Shown here one piece after another: positions 1-8,146 of a stretch of DNA of 64,000 nt (position 1 is the first letter of the stretch; each line of letters opens with the position of its first letter). The position numbers and the translations under genes were made by a program. Below the pieces are notes generated by a model. That model did not search any database and was not told the origin of the DNA. It worked only from the letters and a program-made list of their open reading frames with translations. Origin of the DNA: Streptomyces jeddahensis (GTDB lineage: Bacteria > Actinomycetota > Actinomycetes > Streptomycetales > Streptomycetaceae); NCBI RefSeq assembly GCF_001642995.1, contig NZ_LOHS01000061.1, positions 1-64,000 of the forward strand, in the 5' to 3' direction.

Positions 1-9
1 GGTTCGGCA

Positions 10-26
10 GCGCCCCAAAGGGGCGC
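10..26. terminator. Perfect hairpin in a Streptomyces-type intergenic repeat
   Basis: GCGCCCC (10-16), AAA (17-19) and GGGGCGC (20-26) form a perfect 7-bp stem with a 3-nt loop. It is followed by the string GGGGAACTGCGCGACCAGCC, which from memory recurs in many intergenic regions of Streptomyces genomes. It lies just downstream of the minus-strand CGNR gene that ends at 100, so it could end that transcript or one entering from the left. No T-tract follows, which is usual for actinobacterial terminators. Confidence 0.6.
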
Positions 27-99
27 GGGGAACTGCGCGACCAGCCGCGATGGTGCCGCAGACGATCGACGGCATATCGCGGCACCTCGAGCGGAGCGC

Positions 100-705
100 T
101 TAGCGGCGGGGCAGACTCCGCTGCCGCTCCCGGTAGTTGGCGGCCCTCTCCTTGCCGCCGCAAGCGGTGCTGGAGCACCAGCGGCGCCTGCCGGGGCGGC
201 TGAGGTCGACGAACAGCAGTGAGCACGCGTCGCTCTCGCACTCCCTCATGCGCTCGGCCTCCGGGCTCGTGAACAGCCCGATGGCGTCCCGCGCCAGGGT
301 GCTGAGGGCGGCCCCCTCGGCACCGTCGACCGGGGCGGCGAGTGTCGCAGCTCTGCCGTGCATGCGGGGGATCAGCGGAGGCTCGGCCGCGGCGGCGTTG
401 ATGGTCTCCTCGTCCGCCGGAGAGGGGGAGCCGCCCGCGATCAACGCCTTGGCTGCCCGGTAGACGGCCTCGCGCACGGTGCGCGCCCGTGCGAGGGCGG
501 CCGCCGTGACCTCGACCGGCTCGACGAGAAGCCCGGCCTCGATGTACCAGCGCGCCAGGTCGGCGGGCGTCCGCAGGCGCTCGTAGCCGCCGTCGCGCCA
601 CCGCGCGCCGAGTGTGCCGGCGAAGTCCAGGCAGAGCCGTCCGGAGCGGAATCTGAACTCCAGGTCGGCAGCGGTCGGCTCGTCGACGGTTGCGCGCTCG
701 ATCAC
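100..705 (-). CDS. ABATE/CGNR zinc-finger protein, putative transcription regulator
   Basis: The protein has 201 aa from GTG at 705. The N-terminal part has the ABATE-type sequence GRLCLDFAGTLGAR followed by a helical domain. The C-terminal 40 residues carry a four-cysteine zinc finger (CESDAC, then WCSSTACGGK with YRERQR) typical of CGNR proteins, except that the signature CGNR reads CGGK here. Known members are regarded as putative DNA-binding regulators. I chose the GTG at 705 over the upstream ATG at 768 because the latter lies inside the divergent neighbour. A TATACT box on the minus strand (718-713) sits 7 nt ahead of this GTG, which suggests a leaderless transcript. A perfect palindrome touches the start codon, so autoregulation plus control of the divergent reductase is likely. 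Confidence 0.85.
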   Translation of the reverse strand: MIERATVDEPTAADLEFRFRSGRLCLDFAGTLGARWRDGGYERLRTPADLARWYIEAGLLVEPVEVTAAALARARTVREAVYRAAKALIAGGSPSPADEETINAAAAEPPLIPRMHGRAATLAAPVDGAEGAALSTLARDAIGLFTSPEAERMRECESDACSLLFVDLSRPGRRRWCSSTACGGKERAANYRERQRSLPRR

Positions 706-727
706 GTCACGAGTATAACTCGTGACG
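705..727. promoter_or_regulatory. Palindromic operator between the divergent CGNR and reductase genes
   Basis: CGTCACGAGT (705-714), ATA (715-717) and ACTCGTGACG (718-727) form a perfect 10-bp inverted repeat with a 3-nt centre. It contains a TATAAC box reading right (714-719) and a TATACT box reading left (718-713), so both -10 elements lie inside the palindrome. A dimer bound here would cover both promoters. The CGNR protein is the obvious candidate regulator, but this is inference. Confidence 0.75.
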
Positions 728-755
728 AATGAGGAAGGCCGAAGCAGGAGGAAGC

Positions 756-1652
756 ATGAGCACGTCACGTCTCACGGTCGCTGTGCTGGGACCCGGCGGG
801 GTCGGAGGGCTCATCGGCGCACTCCTCGCCCGTGCGGGACACCGTGTGCTGTGCCTGGCCGGACAGGACACGGCGGATGCCCTGCGGCGGGACGGCCTCA
901 CCGTCCGCAGCGGGCGCTACGGGCAATTCACCCTGCCGGTCGAGGCCGACACCGTTCTACGAGAGCCGGTGGACGCCTGCCTGATCACGGTCAAGGCGAC
1001 GGCGCTTGCCCCTGCGCTCGACCGCGTCGACAGGGACGCCCTCGGCTCCGGACTGGTCGTACCGTTGCTCAACGGCATCGAACACCTCGACCTCCTCCGC
1101 GAGCGCTACCCCGCCGAGCAGGTGGCCGCCGCCACGATCCGCGTGGAGGCCACCCGAGTCGCACCCGGGCAGATCGAACACACCAGCCCCTTCGCCGCCG
1201 TCGAACTGGCCGGCCACACCGCGCTGCGGGACCGCCTCGACGGTTTCGCTGAGCACCTGCGAGGGGCGGGCCTCGACGTGACCCTCCGCGACGACGAGAC
1301 GGCGATGCTCTGGGACAAGCTCGTCTTCCTCGCGCCCTTCGCCCTCCTGACCACGCGTCACCGCACGGACATCGGCGGCGTACGCACCGAACAGCGGCAG
1401 GAACTGCTCACCGTGATCCGCGAGATCACCGCCGTCGCACGCGCCACGGGCGCGCCGGCCGACGCCGACGCGGTCCTGGCCTTCTTCGACCGTGCTCCGG
1501 CCACCATGAAGTCGTCGATGCAGCGGGACGCCGAAGCCGGCCGCTCGATCGAGCTGGACGCCATCGCCGGCGCGGTACTCCGCACAGCCGAGGCCCACGA
1601 CCTCGCCACTCCCGCCACCGCCCGGCTGGTAGCCGAACTGGCCGGCGGCTGA
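756..1652 (+). CDS. 2-dehydropantoate 2-reductase (ApbA/PanE) family protein
   Basis: The protein has 298 aa. The Rossmann motif LGPGGVGG (about residues 11-18) binds NADPH, and the C-terminal helical domain has the family Lys (LWDKL) and the final ELDAIAGAVLRTAEAHDL segment seen in PanE proteins. True PanE reduces ketopantoate to pantoate in CoA synthesis. A lone copy beside a regulator may act on another 2-oxo acid, so I give no symbol. I chose ATG 756 because GGAGGAAG lies just upstream; an ATG at 729 has no such site. The gene is divergent from the CGNR regulator and probably controlled by the shared palindrome. Confidence 0.88.
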   Translation: MSTSRLTVAVLGPGGVGGLIGALLARAGHRVLCLAGQDTADALRRDGLTVRSGRYGQFTLPVEADTVLREPVDACLITVKATALAPALDRVDRDALGSGLVVPLLNGIEHLDLLRERYPAEQVAAATIRVEATRVAPGQIEHTSPFAAVELAGHTALRDRLDGFAEHLRGAGLDVTLRDDETAMLWDKLVFLAPFALLTTRHRTDIGGVRTEQRQELLTVIREITAVARATGAPADADAVLAFFDRAPATMKSSMQRDAEAGRSIELDAIAGAVLRTAEAHDLATPATARLVAELAGG

Positions 1653-1785
1653 GGCGGGCTGCGGGCGCAACGACGAAGACCGACTCGCCACGATCAGCGC
1701 GCGTGCGTGCCTGGCCGCATGCCGGTCGCACCATGGATATGCGGTGGAGGGACGTCACGGCCTGGCCAGCCCTTTGCCTGCACGG

Positions 1786-2364
1786 TCAGCGTCCGGTTGG
1801 GGCGGCCACGGTTGGATCCGAGGGCGTCGACGGATGTCCGTCCGGTGGGGCGTGGCCGCCCCGGTCCGGTCGTACCGGGCTGATCGCCGCCAGCCGCGTC
1901 ATGACGGCCAGGGCGGCGAGCGAGGCGACCACGAATCCGTAGTCGCCCTGCCGCCAGTACGCCACGGGCAGGCCGAGCTCGGGCACGCGCAGGCGCCCGA
2001 GGCCGAGGACCGAGGACGGCGGTACGGGCGTGGAGTCGACGGCGGGATTGTTGTCGCCCGCGGTGATCAGGTTCCCGTCGCGGAGGACTTTGCCGACGCG
2101 GTGGACGAGCAGACGCGGCGGCCTGGCGGGGTCGACCGCGACGACGACCTGGCCGCTCTTGGGTGTGCGGCCGCGCAGCGGCTGGTACACGACGACGTCT
2201 CCCGGCGACAGGTGCGGCCGCATCGAGCCGCCGAGGACGACGGTCGCGTGCCAGCCGAGTACCAGGCCGGGCGCGTGTGCCCAGATCAGCAGGCCTGCCG
2301 CCGTGCTGAGCCCGATGCGCGCCACGATCACCGTGAGGAGCCGCAGCCAGGACCTGAGGGACAT
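1786..2364 (-). CDS. SipW-like signal peptidase I (S26B type)
   Basis: The protein has 192 aa. A membrane segment (about 5-33) precedes the catalytic box GGSMRPHLSPGD with nucleophile Ser47. The general base position is His88 (LLVHRVGK) rather than Lys, which marks the archaeal/ER-like S26B branch that includes Bacillus SipW; Asp104 lies in AGDNN. A second membrane segment is near 143-162, followed by a Pro-rich tail. SipW removes signal peptides from a small set of substrates such as TasA. The ATG directly follows the TAG stop of the upstream substrate-like gene (TAGATG), so the two are almost certainly cotranscribed and the neighbour is the probable substrate. Confidence 0.9.
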   Translation of the reverse strand: MSLRSWLRLLTVIVARIGLSTAAGLLIWAHAPGLVLGWHATVVLGGSMRPHLSPGDVVVYQPLRGRTPKSGQVVVAVDPARPPRLLVHRVGKVLRDGNLITAGDNNPAVDSTPVPPSSVLGLGRLRVPELGLPVAYWRQGDYGFVVASLAALAVMTRLAAISPVRPDRGGHAPPDGHPSTPSDPTVAAPTGR

Positions 2365-2958
2365 CTAGACGGTCTGGGCTTCCCAGGTGAAGTTCACGTT
2401 GGGCGTGGAGCCGCCCTGGGTGGAGTCGGGGGCGGTGGCGCTGAACGTCCAGGTGACGCGGAAGGTCTTGGTCTCTGGCGGGTTTCCGGTGAGCGCCCAG
2501 GGGCCGATGCCGTTGGCGTAGTTGGTGCGGGTGGTGGTCAGGTTCTCGAGGGTGCCGGTGTAGTCGGTGGCGCCGGCGGGGGTGAATCCGTCGCAGGAGT
2601 CGAAGGAACCGCCCGTGCCGTCCTCGACGGTCACGTTGATGTAGGGGCTGATGTCGTTGGCGGGCGGGTTGGCCGTGGACGTGTAGAGCTTGATGTTCGT
2701 CGGGCTGGTCGCCTGGGACGTGATGGCGATGCACCTCGTGCCCGTGTCGCCCGGCGTGATGTTCGTGAGGTTGAACATGGGCTGGCCGTCGCTGTCGTTG
2801 GTCAGGTTGACTGAGCCCGCGGTCCAGGAGGTCCCGGAGCTGGTCGTCCGTCCCGAGAACGCGGCGTGGGACGCCTGCCAGACCAGCGCGCCGCTCAGAA
2901 CGAGACCGATCGGAACAGGCACTACATAGGCTGCCAACGTGAGCGGGGATTTCCGCAT
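2365..2958 (-). CDS. SipW-dependent TasA/camelysin-like secreted protein
   Basis: The protein has 197 aa. It begins with a long basic-hydrophobic signal region (residues 1-33) ending near SHAAFSG, then a beta-rich domain with the Asn/Thr-rich string MFNLTNITPGDTGTRC. This arrangement, with an AAFSG-like motif after the hydrophobic stretch, is typical of SipW-cognate proteins, whose known members form biofilm fibres (TasA) or act as surface peptidases (camelysin). Cysteines lie in GTRC and SFDSCDG. The gene abuts the signal peptidase gene with no spacing. Whether it forms fibres is unknown. Confidence 0.78.
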   Translation of the reverse strand: MRKSPLTLAAYVVPVPIGLVLSGALVWQASHAAFSGRTTSSGTSWTAGSVNLTNDSDGQPMFNLTNITPGDTGTRCIAITSQATSPTNIKLYTSTANPPANDISPYINVTVEDGTGGSFDSCDGFTPAGATDYTGTLENLTTTRTNYANGIGPWALTGNPPETKTFRVTWTFSATAPDSTQGGSTPNVNFTWEAQTV

Positions 2959-3006
2959 GTCCGTGGTGGCTCCCTTCTGCCTTCTGTGAGGGGTGAATGG
3001 GTGGCC

Positions 3007-4215
3007 TCATCCGACCGACAGGTTGCTGAAGGAGTTGGAACCTGTTCTCATCGGGCGGGCCTTGAGGCCGGGAACCACGGTGGGTGTGTTGCGGGGAGTC
3101 GTGTCGCCCAGGCCGAGCTGTCCGTCGGCGTTGCCTCCCCAGCAGGAGACGTTGTTCCCGACGCGTACCCCGCAGGTGTGCGCCCGGCCAGCCGAGACGG
3201 TCGCCCACAGGGTGGCGGTGCCCACCTGCATGGGGCTGTTGCGGTCGGTCGTGTCACCGAGCCCGAGCTGGCCGTTGGCGTTGCGTCCCCAGCACCACAG
3301 CGTTCCCTTCAGCCGGGTGGCGCAGGTGTGGAGGCGTCCCGCGGCGACAGACGCCCAGTCGGCGCCGGTGCCGACCTCGGTCGGGTTGGTGCGGTCCACG
3401 TTGTCGCCCTGGCCGAGCTGGCCGTAGGTGTTCTCTCCCCAGCACCACAGCGTCTGGTCCGTCCGCGCGCCGCATGTGTGGGTATAGCTGGCGGCGATGT
3501 CGGCCCAGGCGGCGGTGCCCGCACGGGTCGGGACGTTGCGGTTGACGTTGTCGCCCAGGCCGAGCTGATACGAGGTGTTCCGCCCCCAGCACCACAAGGT
3601 GCGGTCGTGCCGGATGCCGCAGGTGTACTCGAACCCTGCCGTGAGGGCCACCCAGTCGGATGCGGTGCCCACCTGGACCGGAGTGTTCCGGTTGACGGTG
3701 TCGCCCAGGCCGAGCTGGCCGGTGTTGTTCCTGCCCCAGCAGTACAGGGTTCCGCTCGCCCGGGTCGCGCAGGTGTGGGTCTCACCGACGGCGATCGCCG
3801 CCCACGTCGTGCTGATGCCGACCTGTGTCAGCGTGGTGCGCTGGGTGTTGTCGCCGAGCCCCAGCTGGCCGTAGTTGTTCATCCCGGAACACCACAGCGA
3901 GTCGCGGCGGACGGCGCACGAGTGGTTGGGGCCGACGGACACCCGCTGCCAGTCGTTGAAGGTGCCCACCTGCGTACGGCTCGACCTGTCGGTCTTGTCC
4001 CCGAGACCCAGCTGCCCCGCGAAGTTGTCCCCCCACGCGTACAGGTTTCCCAAGCCGAATTCCTCGGCCGACTTCGCGATCGCCACCGAGGTGGATCTGC
4101 CGGATTGTTCTGCGGAAGCCCCTGGAACCATGGCAAGCGTCGACATTCCCATGCCCGCACACAACAGCACCGCCAGGGGTCTGACCCCCACTCCACCGCG
4201 GCTGTCGGCACGCAT
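3007..4215 (-). CDS. Secreted RCC1 (beta-propeller) repeat protein
   Basis: The protein has 402 aa from ATG 4215. Residues 1-35 form a signal peptide (basic start, hydrophobic core, end at PGASA). Seven repeats of about 51 residues follow, each with a core like LWCWGRNxxGQLGLGD then R(N/T)xPxxVG, so a seven-bladed RCC1-type propeller is expected. Most blades carry a Cys pair (HTCA or HTCG, then LWCWG) that could form disulfides outside the cell. RCC1 folds are protein-interaction scaffolds; no catalytic site is visible. Start choice is uncertain: in-frame GTGs at 4251 and 4278 would add an N-terminal extension, and none of the three has a clear ribosome site. It lies just upstream of the SipW pair on the same strand. 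Confidence 0.85.
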   Translation of the reverse strand: MRADSRGGVGVRPLAVLLCAGMGMSTLAMVPGASAEQSGRSTSVAIAKSAEEFGLGNLYAWGDNFAGQLGLGDKTDRSSRTQVGTFNDWQRVSVGPNHSCAVRRDSLWCSGMNNYGQLGLGDNTQRTTLTQVGISTTWAAIAVGETHTCATRASGTLYCWGRNNTGQLGLGDTVNRNTPVQVGTASDWVALTAGFEYTCGIRHDRTLWCWGRNTSYQLGLGDNVNRNVPTRAGTAAWADIAASYTHTCGARTDQTLWCWGENTYGQLGQGDNVDRTNPTEVGTGADWASVAAGRLHTCATRLKGTLWCWGRNANGQLGLGDTTDRNSPMQVGTATLWATVSAGRAHTCGVRVGNNVSCWGGNADGQLGLGDTTPRNTPTVVPGLKARPMRTGSNSFSNLSVG

Positions 4216-4567
4216 CCCGGCACGTCGGAGGAAGCGCAGCAGAACTCTCACACCGTCAGCTTCGGCGGATTCGACCACGACTTTTAGCCATCGGCGTGCG
4301 GAGCGTTCATTCGGGCTCCCACTGTTCGGGGGACGCGAATGGGGTTCACTTCCGGAAAGCCTTGCTGCGCGCCGGAATTCTGGGGAAGCGGCATAGGGGA
4401 AGTAGCCTCCGTCTGGACGATCACCGGGGCGAACGCAAGTGATCACCAGGACGTACGCTGCCGGGTAGTGCCCGGAGGGCGGCTGGTCGGGGAGGAGGGG
4501 CGTTGAGGGCCGACCATGGCAACAGGTTTTCGCCCGGGCAGATCGCACTCCTGCGAGGAGGCGGGCT
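4216..4567. other. 352-bp divergent intergenic region, no gene supported
   Basis: This separates the secreted RCC1 gene (leftward) from the nucleotidyltransferase-like gene (rightward). Open frames here are extensions of neighbours without homology-like features. GGAGG at 4556-4560 serves the rightward GTG at 4568. I see no hairpin, operator or RNA gene I can defend. Confidence 0.5.
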
Positions 4568-5605
4568 GTGAAGGTCGGGCCGGCACGTGCTGCCGCGGTC
4601 CAGTGGGTCTCTGAGTACGCCGCATCCGATGCCGGCTTCCGGGGCGCCTACTTCTGCGGCTCGACCGTCGGGCTGCCGGACGACGCCGAGCTGCCGCCGT
4701 CCTCCGACATCGACCTTTTCGTCGTCACGGCCCAGGACCCGCCACGGGCCAAACCAGGCAAGCTCCGCTACCGGGGCGCCCTGCTGGAAGTCAGCCACCT
4801 GCCTTGGGCGCAGCTCGCCTCCGCCGACGACGTCCTCGCGTCGTACCACCTGGCCGGCAACTTCCGTACCGGCGCGATCATCGATGACCCCACCGGCCGT
4901 CTGCGCGAGCTGCACCAGCACGTCTCGACCCGATTCGCCGCCCGGCCCTGGGTCCTCCGCAGATGCCAGGACGCCCGCCACCGGATCGAGACCCGCCTCG
5001 CCGCGATCGTCACCTCGGCGCCGTTCCACGAGCAGGTCACCGCCTGGCTGTTCCCCACCGGCGTGACCTGCCACGTGCTCCTCGTCGCCGCCCTGCGTAA
5101 CCCCACCGTCCGCTTGCGCTACCTGGCCGCTCGTGAGGTCCTCACCGACTACGGTCATCTCGGCCTCTACCCGGACCTTCTGGGCCTTCTCGGCTGCTCG
5201 CACCTGTCCGCGCAGCGCGTCCAGCATCATCTCGACGAACTCGCAGCGACGTTCGACGCCACCGTCCACGTGGCGAAGACGCCGTTCTTCTTCAGCAGCG
5301 ACATCAGCCCCGTCGCGCGGCCGATCGCCATCGAGGGAAGCCAGGCCCTCATCGACGCGGGCCACCACCACGAGGCGGTCTTCTGGATCATCGCGACCTT
5401 CGCCCGCTGCCACACCATCCTGGCCACCGACGCTCCCCACCTGCACGAAGCCCTCGCCCCGGCCTTCCAGGCAGCCGTCGCCGACCTCGGCATCAGCTCG
5501 ACCCGTGACCTCCTCGACCGGGCTGGGGAGGTCACCGGATGCCTCCCCCGGCTCTGGCAGACGACCGAGGACATCCTGGCCGGCAACCCGGACATCACAG
5601 AGTAG
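4568..5605 (+). CDS. Nucleotidyltransferase-like protein (Pol beta fold), function unknown
   Basis: The protein has 345 aa from GTG 4568, preceded by GGAGG. Residues 30-57 show the minimal nucleotidyltransferase signature: GSTVGLPDDAEL followed by SSDIDLFVV, where the two Asp of DID would bind metal. The rest is helical and lacks the hallmarks of named aminoglycoside adenylyltransferases, so the substrate (antibiotic, protein or RNA end) cannot be read from the sequence. No toxin-antitoxin partner is adjacent. Similar stand-alone proteins are usually annotated as nucleotidyltransferase domain proteins. The frame is open throughout with normal high-GC codon use. Confidence 0.7.
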   Translation: MKVGPARAAAVQWVSEYAASDAGFRGAYFCGSTVGLPDDAELPPSSDIDLFVVTAQDPPRAKPGKLRYRGALLEVSHLPWAQLASADDVLASYHLAGNFRTGAIIDDPTGRLRELHQHVSTRFAARPWVLRRCQDARHRIETRLAAIVTSAPFHEQVTAWLFPTGVTCHVLLVAALRNPTVRLRYLAAREVLTDYGHLGLYPDLLGLLGCSHLSAQRVQHHLDELAATFDATVHVAKTPFFFSSDISPVARPIAIEGSQALIDAGHHHEAVFWIIATFARCHTILATDAPHLHEALAPAFQAAVADLGISSTRDLLDRAGEVTGCLPRLWQTTEDILAGNPDITE

Positions 5606-5907
5606 GGGCGGACAGAGCGCCGAACATGGTGAGGCTGGAACGCCTTCGGGCCGACCACGCGCCTGCCCTGCCGGCTCGGTATCGACGCCGACTGGTCGCC
5701 GATCGCTGAGCACGTGTCGTCAGCACGCGGAGCGGCAACGGACGTGCGCGATTCTTAGCGGGACGTTAGATCTCCGTGCCGGACCTTGTACGGGCAAGGC
5801 GGCCGCCCGCATGCTCATGCCGCACTTCGTTACCCGGCGAGGGCCCTTCCCCCACCTCATGGGCCCTTCCTGGGTCTCCCATGAGGGACTTTCCAACTGG
5901 AGCCGCC
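5606..5907. other. 302-bp intergenic region with a possible coding remnant
   Basis: No complete gene. A rightward frame (about 5639-5758) reads through TTRLPCRLGIDADWSP and ends at TAG after about 40 residues. It has coding-like composition but no start, and I cannot assign a family. The 3' part holds the leader of the MHS transporter gene. No repeat or hairpin stands out. Confidence 0.35.
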
Positions 5908-7326
5908 ATGTCCTCTGCTGCCGCCATGCCCGGAACACCGCCCGGGGACCTCCGCGCGAAACGCCGCCTCGCCCTCGTCGGCGGATCGCTGGGCAACCTC
6001 GTCGAGTGGTACGACTGGTTCGTCTACGCCAGCTTCGCGATCTACTTCGCCGACTCCTTCTTCCCCGGCGACAACCCGACGACCCAGCTGATGAACACAG
6101 CCGGAATCTTCGCGGTCGGCTTCCTGATGCGGCCGGTCGGCGGCTGGGTGCTCGGCCGCGCCGCGGACCGGCACGGACGCAAGAGCGCGCTCACCCTCAC
6201 CGTCACGATGATGTCGGTGGCCGCCCTGCTGATCGCCGTCGCCCCCACCTACGGCCAGGCCGGCTACTTCGGTGCCGTGGTGCTGCTGCTCGCGCGGCTG
6301 CTGCAGGGCATGAGCATCGGCGGCGAGTACGCGGCCAGCGCCACCTACCTGACCGAGGCCTCGGCCCGTAACCGGCGCGGCCTCGGCTCGTCCTTCCAGT
6401 ACGTGTCGATGACCTGCGGCCAACTGCTCGGCCTCGGCATCCTGATCGCGATGCAGCGCACGCTGACCACCGCCCAGCTGGAGAGCTGGGGCTGGCGCAT
6501 CCCGTTCGTGCTCGGCGCGCTCTTCGCCGTGGTGGTGTTCTGGATCCGGCGCCGGCTGACGGAGACCGACGCGTTCACCGAGGAGACGTCCGGTGAGGCG
6601 GGCGGCGACGACAACACGCGCGGCACGCTGAAGGCACTGTGGCAGCACCGGCGCCAGGCGGGCCTGGTCATGGCGCTCACCCTCGGCGGCACGGTCGCGT
6701 ACTACACGTACACGACCTATCTCACGAAGTACCTGATCGGCAGCGCGGGCATGTCCAAGAACACCGCCACGCTCGTGAGCTTCACCGCGCTCGCCGTGTT
6801 CGCCGTGCTGCAGCCCTTCGCCGGGATGCTCTCGGACCGGATCGGGCGCCGTCCGCTGCTGATCACCTTCGCCGTCGGCTGCACCGTCGGCACGTATCCG
6901 ATCATGACCGCCCTCGGGTCGGCCTCCTCGTACTGGCCGGCGCTGGGCCTGTCGCTGCTGGCCCTGGTGATCGTCACCGGGTACACCTCCATCAACGCCG
7001 CCGTGAAGGCGGAGCTCTTCCCGACCCGGGTGCGCGCCCTCGGCGTGGCACTGCCGTACGCGATCGCCAACGCCCTGTTCGGCGGCACGGCCGAGTACGT
7101 GGCGCTGTGGTTCAAGGACAGCGGTCACGAGACGATGTTCTTCTGGTACGTGTCCGGGTGCGCGCTGGTCTCCCTGGTGACGTACGTGCTGATGCCGGAC
7201 ACCCGGCACGCCGCGCTGAGCCGGGCCGAAGAAGCCGAAGAAGGCGCCGACTCGGGAGCAGCCGACACCGGCTCAGCCGAAGCCCGTGTTCGGGCGGCAG
7301 CGGCCACAGCGGATTTCGGGCGCTGA
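5908..7326 (+). CDS. MFS transporter, metabolite:H+ symporter (MHS) family
   Basis: The protein has 472 aa from ATG 5908 (GGAG upstream). It shows the MHS opening GNLVEWYDWFVYASF and the loop motif GRAADRHGRKSAL between helices 2 and 3, then RLLQGMSIGGEYAAS in helix 4; about 12 hydrophobic segments are visible with a charged central loop (EETSGEAGGDD). The loop motif recurs as GMLSDRIGRRPLL in the second half. Known MHS members import organic acids (alpha-ketoglutarate, citrate, shikimate) or betaines. The two-component system and TAXI receptor that follow suggest a carboxylate substrate, but this is inference. The C-terminal tail is Glu/Ala-rich and cytoplasmic. Confidence 0.92.
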   Translation: MSSAAAMPGTPPGDLRAKRRLALVGGSLGNLVEWYDWFVYASFAIYFADSFFPGDNPTTQLMNTAGIFAVGFLMRPVGGWVLGRAADRHGRKSALTLTVTMMSVAALLIAVAPTYGQAGYFGAVVLLLARLLQGMSIGGEYAASATYLTEASARNRRGLGSSFQYVSMTCGQLLGLGILIAMQRTLTTAQLESWGWRIPFVLGALFAVVVFWIRRRLTETDAFTEETSGEAGGDDNTRGTLKALWQHRRQAGLVMALTLGGTVAYYTYTTYLTKYLIGSAGMSKNTATLVSFTALAVFAVLQPFAGMLSDRIGRRPLLITFAVGCTVGTYPIMTALGSASSYWPALGLSLLALVIVTGYTSINAAVKAELFPTRVRALGVALPYAIANALFGGTAEYVALWFKDSGHETMFFWYVSGCALVSLVTYVLMPDTRHAALSRAEEAEEGADSGAADTGSAEARVRAAAATADFGR

Positions 7327-7333
7327 CCCCGGC

Positions 7334-7379
7334 GGTGACCTGGACCGGCGGCTTTCCGTAAGCTGCGGCCCAGGTCACC
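7334..7379. terminator. 10-bp inverted repeat between transporter and response regulator
   Basis: GGTGACCTGG (7334-7343) and CCAGGTCACC (7370-7379) are perfect complements with a 26-nt loop. It lies 8 bp after the transporter stop and 38 bp before the response regulator start. It may terminate the transporter mRNA or act as an operator or attenuator for the two-component genes. Confidence 0.5.
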
Positions 7380-7417
7380 AGGCCCGCGAGGGCCGCAAGC
7401 GTCAGTAGGAAGCCGGT

Positions 7418-8146
7418 ATGCACGCGCTGCTCGTCGAGGACGACGACCGCATGGCCCATGCCCTGGGCACCGCCCTGGCCCAGCGCGGGCACACCGTCCG
7501 CAGGGTCGGCCGGGCCCTGGACGCCCTGCGGCACGTACGCGAGGCCGAGTTCGTGCTCCTCGACCTCGGCCTGCCCGACCTGGACGGCCTCGAGCTCCTG
7601 CGGCGGCTGCGCACCGTCTGCGACGCGCCGCTCATCGTGGTCACCGCGCGCTGCGAGGAGCGCGACATCGTGCAGGGGCTGCGTGCGGGCGCCGACGACT
7701 ACGTGGTCAAGCCGTTCCGGATGGCCGAGCTGATCGCCCGTATCGATACCGTGCGCCGCCGGACGGGAACCGCGCACGGCGGTACGGACACCGGCCGTAC
7801 CGCCGGTACAGGAGAGCCGGTCCGCACCGGCGACGTGGAGATCGACCTCGCGGGCCGCACCGTGGTGGTGGCGGGGGAGGAGGTCCGGCTCACCCGCCGC
7901 GAGTTCGACGTGCTCGCGTTCCTCGCCGCCCGGCCCGATCAGGTGCACTCCCGCGAGGAGATCCTGGACCGGATCTGGGGCGACGCCTTCCTCGCCGCAT
8001 CGCGCTCCCTGGACGTGCACGTGGCGGGCATCCGCGCCAAGACCGGCCGGTCCGGCCTGGTCCGCACCGTCCGCGGCTTCGGCTACCAGCTCGGTTCCCC
8101 GCCCGCCCGCGAGGGAGGAGAGGGCGAGCGGGGCGGCGCGCCATGA
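7418..8146 (+). CDS. OmpR-family response regulator (TctD-like)
   Basis: The protein has 242 aa. The receiver domain (1-115) shows the acidic pocket VEDDD, the phospho-acceptor Asp in LLDLGLPDLDG, the switch Thr (VVTAR) and the conserved Lys (VKPFRM). A 25-residue Gly/Thr-rich linker leads to a winged-helix DNA-binding domain (about 140-230) with RRTEFDVL-like RREFDVLAFL and VRTVRGFGYQL. GTAGGAAG gives the ribosome site. The stop overlaps the histidine kinase start (ATGA), so the pair is translationally coupled. Resemblance to TctD-type regulators of tricarboxylate uptake fits the flanking MHS transporter and TAXI receptor. Confidence 0.93.
   Translation: MHALLVEDDDRMAHALGTALAQRGHTVRRVGRALDALRHVREAEFVLLDLGLPDLDGLELLRRLRTVCDAPLIVVTARCEERDIVQGLRAGADDYVVKPFRMAELIARIDTVRRRTGTAHGGTDTGRTAGTGEPVRTGDVEIDLAGRTVVVAGEEVRLTRREFDVLAFLAARPDQVHSREEILDRIWGDAFLAASRSLDVHVAGIRAKTGRSGLVRTVRGFGYQLGSPPAREGGEGERGGAP

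Noticed and set aside
5857-7209. Leftward frame of 450 codons opposite the MHS transporter
   Set aside because: Antisense shadow; the rightward frame has the MHS motifs and membrane helices.
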